Below, piece after piece: positions 11,100 through 21,643 of a stretch of 64,000 nt of DNA. The stretch's first letter is position 1. Each line of letters starts with the position of its first letter. Below the pieces are notes generated by a model, which saw only the letters and a program-made list of their open reading frames with translations, ran no database searches and was not told where the DNA came from. Where the stretch lies: assembly GCA_956465555.1 (NCBI GenBank), contig OY101124.1:1054001-1118000 (forward strand), read 5' to 3'. The DNA comes from Nitzschia sp. pyKryTriq1 (taxonomy: Eukaryota > Bacillariophyta > Bacillariophyceae > Bacillariales > Bacillariaceae). A program made the translations under genes and the position numbers.

Positions 11100-12326
11100 A
11101 TGAGAATCTCTTTGACTTCCTTTGCTTTGGTGGCCCTGGCGCCGGCATTCTCTTCGGCCTTTTCCCCTGCGTCGTCGACTCGCAACGCGTTTTCGCTCAA
11201 GTCCTCCCTGGCTGCGGAAGAAGTCGTCATAGAACATGAACACTGCCAAGCACCTGGAGACCGTGATATTTTGATCCGTGCCGCTCGCGGAGAAGTGACA
11301 GAGCGCACACCTGTCTGGCTGATGCGACAGGCCGGTCGCTACATGGCAGCTTTCCGTGCTTACTCTACAAAATATGGGTTCCGAGAACGATCGGAGACTC
11401 CCGAGATGGCGATTGAGTTGAGTCTGCAGTGCCATCGAAAGTATGGCATGGATGGTATTATCATGTTCTCAGATATCTTGACCCCCCTTCCTACTCTTGG
11501 AATCGAATTTGATGTCGTTTCCGGGATCGGTCCAGTGATCTCTACCAAAATCCAGTCGGAAGAAGATGTGAAGCAGTTGACCAACGCAGATTCGATCGAC
11601 TTTGACGAGAAGCTCCCCTTCATTCGTGACATCTTGGGAAGTCTCTCCAAGGAGGCAGAGCAAGCCAACACCGCCTTGATTGGATTTGTTGGTGCCCCTT
11701 TCACTCTTGCTGCCTACACCATTGAAGGCAAGTCCTCGAAGCACTGCTTGAAGACAAAGAAGCACATGATGCGCGACGAAATGGGAGAGGACAAAACAAT
11801 GTCCATGTTTTTGGATACCTTGGCAGTTATGATTGGAAACTATGCTTGTCATCAAATCGAGTGCGGAGCTCAAGTCATTCAACTCTTTGAGTCCTGGGCA
11901 CACCAAGTCTCGCCCATGCACTTTGCGAAGTTCGCAAAGCCTGCTGCGCAAAAGGCCATTCAAATCATCAAAGCCAAGTACCCCGACGTCCCTGTCATCT
12001 ACTTTGCCAATGGAGGATCATCTTATTTGGAGCTCCAAAAGGATATGGGGGCAGATATGATCGCCATTGACTGGCATGTCGACATGGCCGAAGCCAGAAA
12101 GATCTTGGGCCCTGACATGCCCATTAGTGGAAATATCGATCCTACTGTTCTCTTTGGCAGCAAAGAACAGATCGAGCAGGCAGTGCGAGATTGTATCGAC
12201 AAGGCTGGTGGCCCTGGAAACAAGCACCTGTTGAACCTTGGTCACGGTGTAATGCAAGGAACTCCCGAGGAAGCCGTCGGTTGGTTGATCGATGAGGTCA
12301 AGCGATACAAGGGAAAGCAAGAGTAA
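11100..12326 (+). CDS. UROD: Uroporphyrinogen-III decarboxylase, plastid-targeted
   Basis: Catalyses the four decarboxylations from uroporphyrinogen III to coproporphyrinogen III in heme and chlorophyll synthesis. Single exon, 408 aa. The first ATG at 11100 opens a signal peptide ending in SSAF|SP (residues 18-23), the diatom ASAFAP-type cleavage site, then a Ser/Arg-rich transit peptide to about residue 45. This predicts import into the complex plastid. Family signatures are intact: PVWLMRQAGRYM (71-82, substrate-binding Arg), IIMFSDIL (catalytic Asp), GFVGAPFTLAAYTIEG, and a C-terminal NLGHGV. Length minus the presequence is about 360 aa, normal for the family. Identification is firm; whether this is one of several UROD copies cannot be seen here. 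Confidence 0.97.
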   Translation: MRISLTSFALVALAPAFSSAFSPASSTRNAFSLKSSLAAEEVVIEHEHCQAPGDRDILIRAARGEVTERTPVWLMRQAGRYMAAFRAYSTKYGFRERSETPEMAIELSLQCHRKYGMDGIIMFSDILTPLPTLGIEFDVVSGIGPVISTKIQSEEDVKQLTNADSIDFDEKLPFIRDILGSLSKEAEQANTALIGFVGAPFTLAAYTIEGKSSKHCLKTKKHMMRDEMGEDKTMSMFLDTLAVMIGNYACHQIECGAQVIQLFESWAHQVSPMHFAKFAKPAAQKAIQIIKAKYPDVPVIYFANGGSSYLELQKDMGADMIAIDWHVDMAEARKILGPDMPISGNIDPTVLFGSKEQIEQAVRDCIDKAGGPGNKHLLNLGHGVMQGTPEEAVGWLIDEVKRYKGKQE

Positions 12327-13186
12327 AGTAAAAAAAGTAAAAAAATGCTTATAGAAGAACAGTTTGGATTTAGAGTTGTTGAATTGGCTCGTGATCTCGT
12401 TTACTATATAATCCGTTGCTGCTGGTATGTGGATGTTGGCCATTCTCCAATTTGGTAACTTGGGAGTTGGAATGTACTACTAGTATGGGCAGAGTGCTGA
12501 AATGTAGTAGTGGCTTCGTACTAGTAGATGCTATTGTACTCGGAGCTAGGATTTCCTTTTTTCATCAATAGACCGACAATGCGCTCTCTGTAACACGCAC
12601 AAATTGCTTTGGAACGGGTAGACCTAGGTATTTGGTACGGTACCAGTACTGGTACTCTGATCTCCTCCTACTACGGGAGTATATCGTAAAGTAGTAGCGA
12701 GAAATTTAAGAGAGGGATGTGAATACAGTACTCGTACGTAGTACAAGAAAGTACAAGAAAAGTCCTTGTTCTACGAGCTTTTTAGGTAAAAGTACAAGAA
12801 ATCCTTGTACTTTCCACCGATACCAGCTTTTAGAATTCTCGAGGGTTATCGCGTAAATTCGAGTAGCACCACAGGTACTCCTTGGAAAGTACAAGAGTGC
12901 GAGCTCGATTTCTTGTACCGATCAGGTACTAATACCGATCGATCGGATGATTCGATTTGCACTGCAAATATCGCGGTGTTTCGGCATCATGCAAGTACAT
13001 ACCTCGTACCTCAATAATACGTACGGTAACGAGTTGCTTCTGGTATTTTGCTGCGGTATTTTGCTGGCATTCTTTCGCTGGCATTTCGCTGGCATTTCGC
13101 TGGCATCCTACAGTACCAACGCCAACGCCAACGCCACACAGCATCACATCACATATCACATCACACAACGGCTTCACAACACCAAG
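12327..13186. promoter_or_regulatory. Intergenic spacer with inverted GTAC-rich repeats
   Basis: The spacer contains several copies of AAGTACAAG and its complement. The 13-mer CTTGTACTTTCCA occurs at 12804-12816 and its reverse complement at 12883-12895, so the stretch can fold on itself. A third copy at 14394-14406 lies beyond the next gene. The end near the gene has direct repeats of TTCGCTGGCAT (13075-13105) and CCAACG (13115-13135). Regulatory function is only inferred. Confidence 0.4.
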
Positions 13187-13978
13187 ATGTCTCGTCCTGT
13201 GAGCACTGGTCGCATCCGTCCTTATGAGAGGGAGGCGACTGAGAATGTTGAAATAATTGGGGCTAGCCTACAATTGGCCGATGACCACCAACAAGGCCAA
13301 AGCGACGAAAATTATGCTACTACTACTGAGGAAGCGGGCAGGAGGTGTCGTAGCAGGAGTCGTAGCAGGAATAACAATAGTAATGGTGAAGCTGCTCCTG
13401 ATGCTTTTGCCAATGCCTTCCCAGACATCCCTATGACGCCCTACATGATTCAGCGGAATAAGGAAGTGGAGGAAGAACAAGCAAAATTAGCAGCGGAGCA
13501 GGCTGCGGAGGAAGCACATCTTCGTGCACGCGACGGTGATGCTGTAAGTCGCGATGGGCATCGTCTCTTCATTGCAAGAAGAGGCGATAATGAAATCTCC
13601 CAGAATTTTGGAGATCTGTCTGGTCTTGGACGGAGACGATATGCTCAGAACATACTATGTCATTCAGTGCTTGATGATGATGATGATGTAGATTTCCCGA
13701 TAGAAGAGAATGACGACGAAGAAGAGCCACGGAAAGAGCAGGAGATAAAGAGAGGTAAGTGTGGGGTGGATACCACTTTAGGTGGATGTCACCAGCCCAA
13801 CCACACTCTCTTCCACTTCTGTAGCGGGAGAGAGTGTGAAAACTATGTTCACAGGCTCTGTGCTGAACAAGCCCGTACCAAATACAAGTTACTAGTTGGT
13901 GACTTGGGAGCACAAAATGAGCGGATGTTTTGCTCAGAGAGCTGCAAACGTTCGGTTCGAAAACGTAAAACTACATAA
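13187..13978 (+). CDS. Cys/His-rich putative zinc-binding orphan protein (263 aa)
   Basis: Single exon. The start chosen is the ATG at 13187 (MSRPVSTGRIRPYE). The frame is open 80 codons further upstream, but that part is made of short DNA repeats and looks non-coding. The protein has a Ser/Arg segment (RCRSRSRSRNN), a Glu/Ala-rich helix around residue 100, acidic runs (DDDDDVDFP; ENDDEEE), and a C-terminal Cys/His cluster over about 70 residues (KCGVDTTLGGC, FHFCSGREC, VHRLC, FCSESCKR) that looks like a zinc-binding module. It resembles the short Cys-rich tails found in some transposase-derived proteins, but no catalytic domain is present and no family can be assigned. The gene sits between inverted 13-mers and is followed directly by a minisatellite. 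Confidence 0.6.
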   Translation: MSRPVSTGRIRPYEREATENVEIIGASLQLADDHQQGQSDENYATTTEEAGRRCRSRSRSRNNNSNGEAAPDAFANAFPDIPMTPYMIQRNKEVEEEQAKLAAEQAAEEAHLRARDGDAVSRDGHRLFIARRGDNEISQNFGDLSGLGRRRYAQNILCHSVLDDDDDVDFPIEENDDEEEPRKEQEIKRGKCGVDTTLGGCHQPNHTLFHFCSGRECENYVHRLCAEQARTKYKLLVGDLGAQNERMFCSESCKRSVRKRKTT

Positions 13979-14019
13979 ATTGATATATTGACAGTAGTAG
14001 ACTACTAATTGTATATGTC

Positions 14020-14295
14020 GTGCAGCACGAGGAAATGCACGCATTATTGTTATTATTATTATGTCAGGAAATGCACGCATTATTGTTATTATTATTATGT
14101 CATGAAGCACGAGGAAATGCACGCATTATTGTTATTATTATTATGTCATGAAGCACGAGGAAATGCACGCATTATTGTTATTATTATTATGTCATGAAGC
14201 ACGAGGAAATGCACGCATTCATGAAGCACGAGGAAATGCACGCATTCCTGTTATTATTATTATGTCATGAAGCACGAGAAAAAGCACGCATTATT
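14020..14295. repeat. 46-bp minisatellite just after the Cys-rich gene
   Basis: About six head-to-tail copies, some with internal deletions, of a roughly 46-bp unit that contains GCACGAGGAAATGCACGC followed by TTATTATTATTATGTCATGA. It begins about 40 bp after the stop codon of the preceding gene and so probably lies in its 3' UTR. Copies are nearly identical, which implies recent expansion. Confidence 0.9.
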
Positions 14296-14867
14296 TGAGG
14301 TTCCGACTTTCCATTTTGAGTGTTCGCCCCTCTCTACATATTGTCACTGTAGTTACGTATTGATACGGATGACAGACAAACGGTACAAGAAGTCTTGTAC
14401 TTTCCAGGCTCACTCATACGTAGTACAGTACGTACACGTACGTGTATGTACTGTAACAAGAGAAAAGTTTCGGGGATACAAAAAATGGGGGGAGCTCAAG
14501 CCCCCATTTTAATGTACCTGCCCGTTGAGGAGTCCCAGCAGGCGTGGGGCGGGGGGACGCGCGCTGCATTTCATGGTTGCACAACAAGTGCAAACTGCAA
14601 CATGCAACAGCAATTCTCTGTACCATTGCTCTCTACTCTCTACTAACTCCTTTGACTTGGCAATGACAGCATTGTTTCTGTTGCTGGGGCAATCTTTGCA
14701 GTAGTTCAATATAAGCGATTGACGATATCCGACATCCGACCACTCAACGGAAAGAAAAACAAGAGAAATCGGGGTTTTACATCTGGAAGAACAACGGCTG
14801 AGTCTTGCCTAAAAAACTACTTCTACTAGGAGGAGACAGCACTTCCCCGCCTCTTCGAAACGCAATC
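14296..14867. other. Intergenic spacer before the potassium channel
   Basis: It contains a palindromic GTAC cluster at 14383-14460 and a short inverted repeat around 14486-14512 (ATGGGGGGAGCTCAAGCCCCCAT). The open frame that continues upstream of the channel start lacks an ATG. No RNA gene was recognised. Confidence 0.45.
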
Positions 14868-17230
14868 ATGGCCCACTTTCTAGATCATGTGCGGAGAAAA
14901 TCGGGCTTTCCGGAAGATTCTTCTGATGACGAATTCAGCATTGAAACAGACGAGGAAGGACAGAGAAGGACGCCTGGTTCTGCCGCTTCTCGAAAGCAAG
15001 GAACGACGACGCTTCCACGATCCATCTCGGCGCGGACAGTACCGGTAGACCACCCCAAGAGCCCAGTGGCCCAGCAACGAAAGACGCTCAATATCAAGTC
15101 GTCGGCTACACCCAAAGCTGGAAATTCCAGTCTTCCAGCCAACCAATTGACCGTGGAAGACCTTGAGATTTGTCAGCGCCTTGACGAAGAATACGAGCGC
15201 GCTTTGGAGGAACGAGAAATCGGATACAACGCTCGATATGCCAGTGTGCGACAATCGGCCGTGCTGAGTGTATTTTTTATGGTAGCCTTTTTGGGGCTGG
15301 GGACCACCTTTTTTATGAGACAGGCTGCTTGGACGATACCCGAGTCCATGCTGTTCTCCATTTACACCATCACTACTGTTGGGTACGGGAGACAAGAAAT
15401 GCCCACGACACCTGGGTTTCAAGCCTATACGATATTCTATATTCTTGTCGGGATTGCTGCTTTGACAATCATGGTACGTTGAATGAATTGAATACGTATA
15501 TTGTGTGCTCTGGCTGGCTGGATAGCTAGCTAGCTAGCTAGCTAGCTAGCTGGCGGATACACTGTCTCCCACTCGACTTCTCAACTTGTTTCTGGCATCT
15601 CTTTTTCTGTATCCAGGTGGCTCAAGTGTATCAATGCATTGCACTCGAAGCATCCCGAGCACAGCATGCACGGGACAGGACAGAAATGGCGCGACGAGGA
15701 TTGGATATATTGCAGGCATCACAGCGACAGCGAGCGAGTAGTAGTGGACCAGGTACTGCACTCGGAGAAAACGATCCCAACGAAATTATCGAGATCCACC
15801 ATCAAAATATGCCGGGTTTGATGGACATTATGTTTCGATTTTCTGATCGCGCGAGGACGTTCTTTCGGCACAATGAGGTCGGCAGAGGCTTATCGGTTGT
15901 GTTTCCTTTTGCAAGCTTGATCTTAGTGGGAGCAATCGTTGTGGGTCCGTTGGAAGAGTGGACCTTCTTGGAAGCGCTATATTTCTCTGTTGTTTCTCTC
16001 TCGACTGTGGGTTTTGGAGATTACGTGCCGACACAAAATGCAAGTATATGGTTCTGCATCTTTTGGTTGCCCTTTAGCGTTGGTTTTATGTCAATGTATC
16101 TCGGAAATGTCGCTGCCTTTTATATTCGGCTGAGTGATCGAAACATCCGAAGGATTGAGCGACACATGCGGCGTCGATTGCAACGAGTCAAAGACAAAGC
16201 AGAATTGGAACGGGAAGAAGTATTACGTCGGGCATACCGGGGTCAAGAAGTAGAAATTGAGGCCGTAGCCGCGAGTCTGAGGGAACAAGGCGATATGGAT
16301 GGGGAAAACGACAAGAGCAAAGAGATGGGCCCGAATGCTATCCCCTTGAGTCATGCCCAACGCTTGGCTCGTCGAACAAGCTCAGATGGGTTCGATGTGC
16401 TACCAACAAACGATGGGGTAGGGTCAACGGATGGTTCAGAGGGGCGAAGCCTATTCGGTTCAAGCCCATCTGACGGGGGAAACCAAAGACGTCAACGGAT
16501 TCTCGAGAATAGTACCATGTCAAATCCAGGTGAAAATCGAGCAGACGGAGCAACCATGCAATCAATGAGAGATGTTGTTCGGGCAGTTCGTAGCAACTTG
16601 GATGCGAAAGGTTCGGACGAAGTTATAATGCGTGGCGGACCCGATGCTCAATTCATGTCCATCCGATCGACCCAGACTATCACGACTCACAGCGGCCCTT
16701 TAAAAAGGAAAGTACGCACAAGAAAGCCATCGTTTGGTCTTCGGGTACTGGTGCAAGAACGTTTTGCGGAAATTATTGCTACTGATATTGCTGGTTTCCA
16801 ATCGTCTATTGAGATCAAGGAGACTACTATGAGTGTAAAAATCGACTCCCTCATGGAGACAGCTGACAAATGGTTGATCCCTCGGAGAGCGCGAAAGCCA
16901 TTTCGAGCCGTCGCATTCGAGGTTCTTTACTTTGTGGGTGAACATGGTCTCATCACAAGAGGTGCGGAAGCCCTTTTCGATTTGTCGCCTTTTGAGTTTC
17001 ATGGCCTCTTCAGTCCTTTAGTAGCGGCAATGGGAGACGCTGATACGATGGAAGGATGGCTTGAGAGCACAGATGTGCTGGCTGAGGCAGACTTGTCTCG
17101 GGAGGGCATTACAAAACCAGGACCAACCCCTACTAAAAAAGGAATGGACGATTCAGGTCCAGCAACCAGCGAACCGCCATCTGTCCCGGCAATTGCCACC
17201 AAAGTAGCAATGAATACTGGTATCGCATGA
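14868..17230 (+). CDS. Two-pore-domain potassium channel with long cytosolic tail
   Basis: Two exons, 14868-15473 and 15617-17230, joined in phase 0 between Met and Val, encode 739 aa. The first ATG at 14868 was used. An acidic/Ser-rich N-terminal cytosolic region of about 125 residues leads to a first module: a membrane helix (about 130-150), then pore 1 with selectivity filter TVGYG (about 170-174) and a following helix. A charged linker of about 70 residues leads to module 2, with a helix (FASLILVGAIVVG), pore 2 filter TVGFGD (about 332-337) and a last helix. This two-filter layout is that of TPK/K2P channels and predicts potassium flux across the plasma or vacuolar membrane. The 370-residue tail lacks the EF hands common in plant TPK channels. 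The intron carries a GCTA tetranucleotide run. The 3' end converges on SLX1 with 111 bp between them. Confidence 0.92.
15523..15552. repeat. (GCTA)n microsatellite in the channel intron
   Basis: Seven tandem GCTA/TAGC units inside the only intron of the channel gene, between the donor GTACGT and the acceptor ATCCAG. Such CTAG-containing runs can change length without affecting the protein. Confidence 0.9.
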
Positions 17231-17341
17231 TGCCCCAAAGACGCAACAGTAGTCGACTATGTGCAATAATTGCCTTTAACATTCCTCTATCAACGCTATC
17301 ATTATGATTATTCATTTTCAAATTACATCTCGAGAAACAGC

Positions 17342-18808
17342 CTATGGCGAGCAAATGTCAATGACCTCCATCATTCCTGGGACATCTCGTCTACCATGAG
17401 ATGGGAAATGGGTAGCAGGCAGCATCGGAGGTAAGTCATCCTCGGAGTCCGAATCATCCTCAATACAAATGATAGAACGATCGTTTCCAGGGCGTTCATT
17501 CAGCAAGTTGCTACCAGCTCTTTTTGAGTCGTCTTGTGGGGACGTGAACATGCTCATGCAGGATGAGCCTTCGCAGGGAGAAGTTAAGCTCATATCTTGA
17601 AACTTTCGAAGATTTAGAGGCGATGTAAAATTTTGTTTTGGTGCGTCGTTGAATGCAATGTCATTAGCCCCTCGTGGAGAGGGCGAGAAAATGCGCATTC
17701 CTGGTGATTTTGTCGAAATGATGGAAGCAAATTCTCGAGAGTCACCCATAGACCGCGACTCTTCGTCCGAGGAAGTAAACCCCAAATGATCATTCATAAA
17801 AGTATTCTTTGTATTTCTTGGTATCGTGGGATGGAAATTCGGCTGTTTCGTCGACGCAATACCGGTAGTGCCCTTTTCAGTCGGATTTTGGCTTGGTACT
17901 ACCTTTAGGACTGGTTCCGAAGATAGAGAGGCAACGGAAGAGTCGTCGTCCTCGCAATCAAACGAATTACCATCACCGGGCCCTGCATCCCCAGAAATAT
18001 CGCTGTTATCGGATTCATAGTTTTCGATCGTGCTCTTGCACCCCGGACACTTTTTGTCACCATGCCCGAAGTGGATGGAAGCACACAGTTCATGGAAACA
18101 TCCTTGACAATTCCAACACCGAAAACATTCCAAAATATCGTCTTGTCGCACTGTACGACGACACCAAATACAATCAACTTTCTTCGCAGGTAAGTTGTGC
18201 GTTTCAACGCCGGCTGATACTACTTCGCGATCTTCTTCTTGCTGCGCCAAAGCTTTGCCTCGTCGCTTCCGACTGGGTCGATTTCTCGTCGAATAGAATG
18301 GCATGGCCTCCAATGATGGCACCAAATTCAGGCAGATTTCAGGAGTTTCCCCAGTCCGCTGCACCTTCAGTCCTTCATAAGTAGATTTGGTAGATTCGTC
18401 AAAGAAATATAGTCCGAGATTTCGTTGGGAGTACAAACCTGGACATTGCAAAATCATTGTCTTGAGAATTTCGAGTTGGCCACGAAGCCCTCGCTTGCGT
18501 TTGAGCTTCCGTGCCACATCGTCACCGATCGCTGCGCGTACTGCCAGTGACCGATCGCAATGTTGCCAGGCCCACTCAAATTGAAGCGCCATTTTCTGCG
18601 TCGCAAAGCCATGAATGATCACTTCAAATTGCCAAGGACGACCGGATCTTTTGGTCCTCCACGCCCCTCCGTGTTTGAGCAGTCCATTGTGTTGCCGAAT
18701 ACGCCTGTGGGGATTCACGGTGAACCCAACATAGGTTTTGTATGGATGCTTGGGATCCTGTGATCGTAGCAAATAGCAGTGAAAGTGATCCGAGGAGTCG
18801 TCATCAAC

Positions 18809-18846
<38 letters not shown>

Positions 18847-18886
18847 TCTCCTGAGTTTTTAGATTTTCTGGTCGCCGAAGACTCAT
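17342..18886 (-). CDS. SLX1: Structure-specific endonuclease subunit SLX1 (GIY-YIG nuclease)
   Basis: Nuclear subunit that, with SLX4, cuts branched DNA such as Holliday junctions and flaps. Single exon, 514 aa, first ATG at 18886. The nuclease domain starts near residue 35, with the GIY position read as CYLL (37-40), the YIG position as YVG (52-54), RRIRQHN carrying the conserved Arg, and the catalytic Glu in QFEWAWQH (104). A Cys/His-rich RING/PHD-like zinc module follows at about 239-283 (CIWC, CFRC, CFHELC, CPGC), as in known SLX1 proteins. The N-terminus has an Asp run encoded by a CGT/ACG triplet repeat (18806-18845), and a Ser/Asp-rich tail of about 220 residues follows the zinc module. 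All key residues seem present. Confidence 0.95.
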
Positions 18887-19292
18887 GCTGTTCCTTCGTT
18901 TCGTGTCGAGTACTCGTATTAATATAGAAAATTTCTTTCGTTGGATGCAATGAATCCTTTTCCACTGATGTCATTCGTTTGGGAGTGAGTACTGTGTTGG
19001 GATTGCAGAGAATTCAGAAATACTACCTGTACTGTAGACAAGCTACCCGTCACATCATATTCTCCATTGTCGTTTGATCGTTTTCTCGTTTTTTGTTTGC
19101 TGAAGAGCTGTGACAGGCGGTCATCAACAAAACGACCAAAACGACAGATGTTTCAGACGTGTTTATTCAGTCCCGTGTATTGAAAGTCGGCTACACATGC
19201 CTACGGGGTGGGGTACCTGCTACTGGTACCAGGTACGGTACCGTACCAGGTACAGCAACCCAGGCGAGCAGAGAGTCAACCGGTACCGGTAC
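18887..19292. promoter_or_regulatory. Spacer upstream of SLX1 with dense GTAC/ACCGGT palindromes
   Basis: The last 90 bp, next to the inverted-repeat element, contain closely packed GGTACC, CGTACC and ACCGGT palindromes (19210-19292). No gene was recognised. It probably includes the SLX1 promoter. Confidence 0.4.
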
Positions 19293-19468
19293 CAGGAACA
19301 TCCAAGGGTGCCGGTCACCGCGCACTAACGTGGAACTCGCTTTACGGGCACGCTTGGACAATGCTCTTTCGCGCTAGCCACGCTCCGTGGCAAAGCCCGC
19401 ATGGCCTGGGCCAAGATTCTTGGCCTAGGCCAAGATATCTTGGCCTGGGCCAAGAATTCTTGGCCTAG
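19293..19468 (+). repeat. Left arm of the long inverted repeat
   Basis: The outer 100 bp are unique-looking sequence shared with the right arm. The inner end is an array of nested palindromes built from CTTGGCC(T/C)AGGCCAAG separated by AATTC or ATATC. It is nearly identical to the right arm in reverse complement, and its inner palindrome array is shorter. Confidence 0.9.
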
Positions 19469-19584
19469 AGCCCCCCTTCTCTGTGCTTCCCCCCCCATTT
19501 TTTTAAAAAATCTGTTGGTCATTCGGACCAGAGAACCATATGGTTCTCTGATTCGGACCAACAGAGCATACGTGCATATCTAAT

Positions 19585-20295
19585 TTGTTACAAGCCCCAT
19601 CGATATCGGCGGTGTCGGCCAAGGCGACGGTCGAAGAAATCAAAGCATCGCTTGGACCAAACAAATTCAAACAGCTCAAACGACTCACCAAAGACTTTGC
19701 TGAAAGTAGTCTCTCCCCTGAGGGCTATGTCGATCAATCCGCAGCCCTGTTCGATCGGGGCTATGCTGATCCACACTTTTGGTCCTTCTTACCGTCGCTG
19801 TTGGAATCCTGCCGGAATTCCCAAGCTTCTGAACATGCCCTGCAATACATGAACAGCGTCCGGCGACAACAATTTGCGGAAAAGAAACCGGCGGCCACGC
19901 GACCCAATCTTGCCGTCGCTGGCACTTCATCATGGGGTGGAAGTGGCCCTGCTATCAGCAGGGTCGCGCAACCCCCCACTGTGAGGTCGTCGCCAGCAAC
20001 TAGGACCAACAACTTCCCTGCCATGCCTGCCCGCCTAGCTCCTGCTGTAATGGGTTCCAAGAAGAAGATGGGGTGGTACCGGAGCCGCTACTGTGGTCCG
20101 AGCCAAGGCCTCACCAGGGTCCGTGGCAGTGGCAGCCGCCAATCAAGGCCCACAGGGAGGGAGTGCGACGAAATTCATGGCCAAGCAAAGCAAGCAACAG
20201 GCGGCGGCCAATCAGAACAACCCAACGGAGGCAACAGTCAAAAGAAAAAGAAACAAAAGGATGAGCTTCGCGCTGTTGCGTTTGGAGGGAAGTAG
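19585..20295 (+). pseudogene. Degenerate C-terminal fragment of a HEL2/ZNF598-like ubiquitin ligase
   Basis: The frame opens without an ATG. Its first 90 residues (VEEIKASLGPNKFKQLKRL, then FAESSLSPEGYVDQSAALF and FWSFLPSLLESCR) resemble the small C-terminal helical domain of the ribosome-quality-control E3 ligase HEL2/ZNF598, and the end (KKKKQKDELRAVAFGGK) looks like a genuine basic C-terminus. The zinc-finger and RING parts of the family are absent. Coding character moves between frames in the middle third (an Ala/Gln-rich stretch is read best near 20093-20260 in another frame), so at least two frameshifts are likely. The HEL2 assignment is by pattern memory and is moderate. It lies inside the inverted-repeat segment. 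Confidence 0.5.
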
Positions 20296-20563
20296 GTGAT
20301 CGACTGCTAGTGGCGAGAGTCGTGTCTGAGATGTCCGCGTTCTTGTAGTAGACTATACTACGGAGTAGATTACTATTCAAAATACGACCCTTCGTTGTTG
20401 TTTTTCCTTACTAACAACCACTAATGTGTACGATGTTCGTCGGGACTTTATACTACCGGGTACGCATACGTACTGAGAAGAAAGAGATCGTAGCGACTAA
20501 AAACCTCTAATGGAGACATTTTTACGGCTTCAAAAACTGAGCATATCTCTACGAACCAATCAT

Positions 20564-21276
20564 TTAAAAGACGGCTTCGTCTCCGTCGCCTCCATCACTC
20601 TCATCATCACTGGCGTAATAGTTTGTCGTGTAATCGGCGACCTCTTCTTCATCTTCCTCCTCGATTTCTGCTGTGTCACTGAGTTCCCCCTCCTCTCCTT
20701 CCTCCCCAGTTGCTTTCTTTCGTTGCTCCTCCGCTGCCAGTTCTTCCAGCGTCAACGCTCGCTTCGGAGTCCCATCCTCGCCTAATTCACCAACTTTGTG
20801 AGAAGAAGCCAAGGGCAAAGCAACAAGCTTGTCAGGCAAAAGTTCTTCGGGAAGGTACCGCGGATCGGCAGTCTTGCCGATGCTCTCCGCTACATGGACA
20901 TCTGGTTCCAAAGGGCGCGGACGTTTGTTGTATCGGACCACGTCAACTTCTTGCGACGGTCGGACATAGAAAGGAGAATCCTGGAAGCGATGATGCATTT
21001 CGCGGCTCTTGTTGATCAGATAAATGTTGGGAGCCGTGGCTCGTTTGGATGAGGGACTGAGCTGGTTGCAACGACGAAGGCGTTGGATCATGACCCTTCT
21101 GGCCGCTCGAATGCCATTCAAAATCCGGGAATAGTAGAGGCTTGGTAATGTCTTGCAAGCTGCGCAGATTCCCGGCATCTAGACCAGCTTCTTGAGCTGA
21201 TCGCTGCAACAAGAGCCGTGCTCCCGAGGGCGGAGCTCGCCCCCCCACGGCCGCGGCCTCTACCTCTGCCTGACAT
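20564..21276 (-). pseudogene. RNA polymerase III subunit RPC7/RPC31-like gene with apparent frameshifts
   Basis: The read starts at ATG 21276 with MSGRGRGRGRGG, a Gly/Arg start typical of RPC7. It then needs a change of frame at a run of seven G to reach LRSLQDITKPLLFPDFEW, and another near 21100-21150 to reach APNIYLINKSREMHHRF, the SPFYVRP block and a very acidic tail (EEEDEEEVADY, ending DGDEAVF) with stop at 20564. The order of features matches the Pol III RPC7 family. The shifts mean it is either a decayed copy carried with the inverted-repeat segment, or a real gene with sequencing errors (one shift is at a homopolymer). No intron solution that I tried restores one frame. Confidence 0.55.
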
Positions 21277-21643
21277 GATAATTTCAGTGAGCAACGATTG
21301 GGCTATGTTTCCATAATTGAAGCTGAACGCGGGCTCTTGCGAATGGTTACGATTTCTGGTGTCTCCTATTGACGTCTGCCAACACAGTAAAGCCGTTCGG
21401 CCGACATCCCATTGCCAAGATGAGATGATGATGAGATGTCGCCACAAAACAAGCGACACCTCGAGTGAGAGATGCCATGGTAGGTGGGAAGAAAAGAGAA
21501 AATTGAAGAATGAATCGATGCGAGAGATCTTGGATTTGTTCAATGAGCGATGATGAAATGGGATGATGAGCGCTGATGCGCTGATGCGATGTTTGAAATT
21601 CGACGACTAGTCTGTTTACTCTTTTGGGGGTACAGAAAGGGGG

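Noticed and set aside
12947-13186. 80-codon N-terminal extension of the Cys-rich orphan
   Set aside because: It is built from short DNA repeats (TTCGCTGGCAT, CCAACG), and the downstream ATG at 13187 has a clean start with ordinary coding composition.
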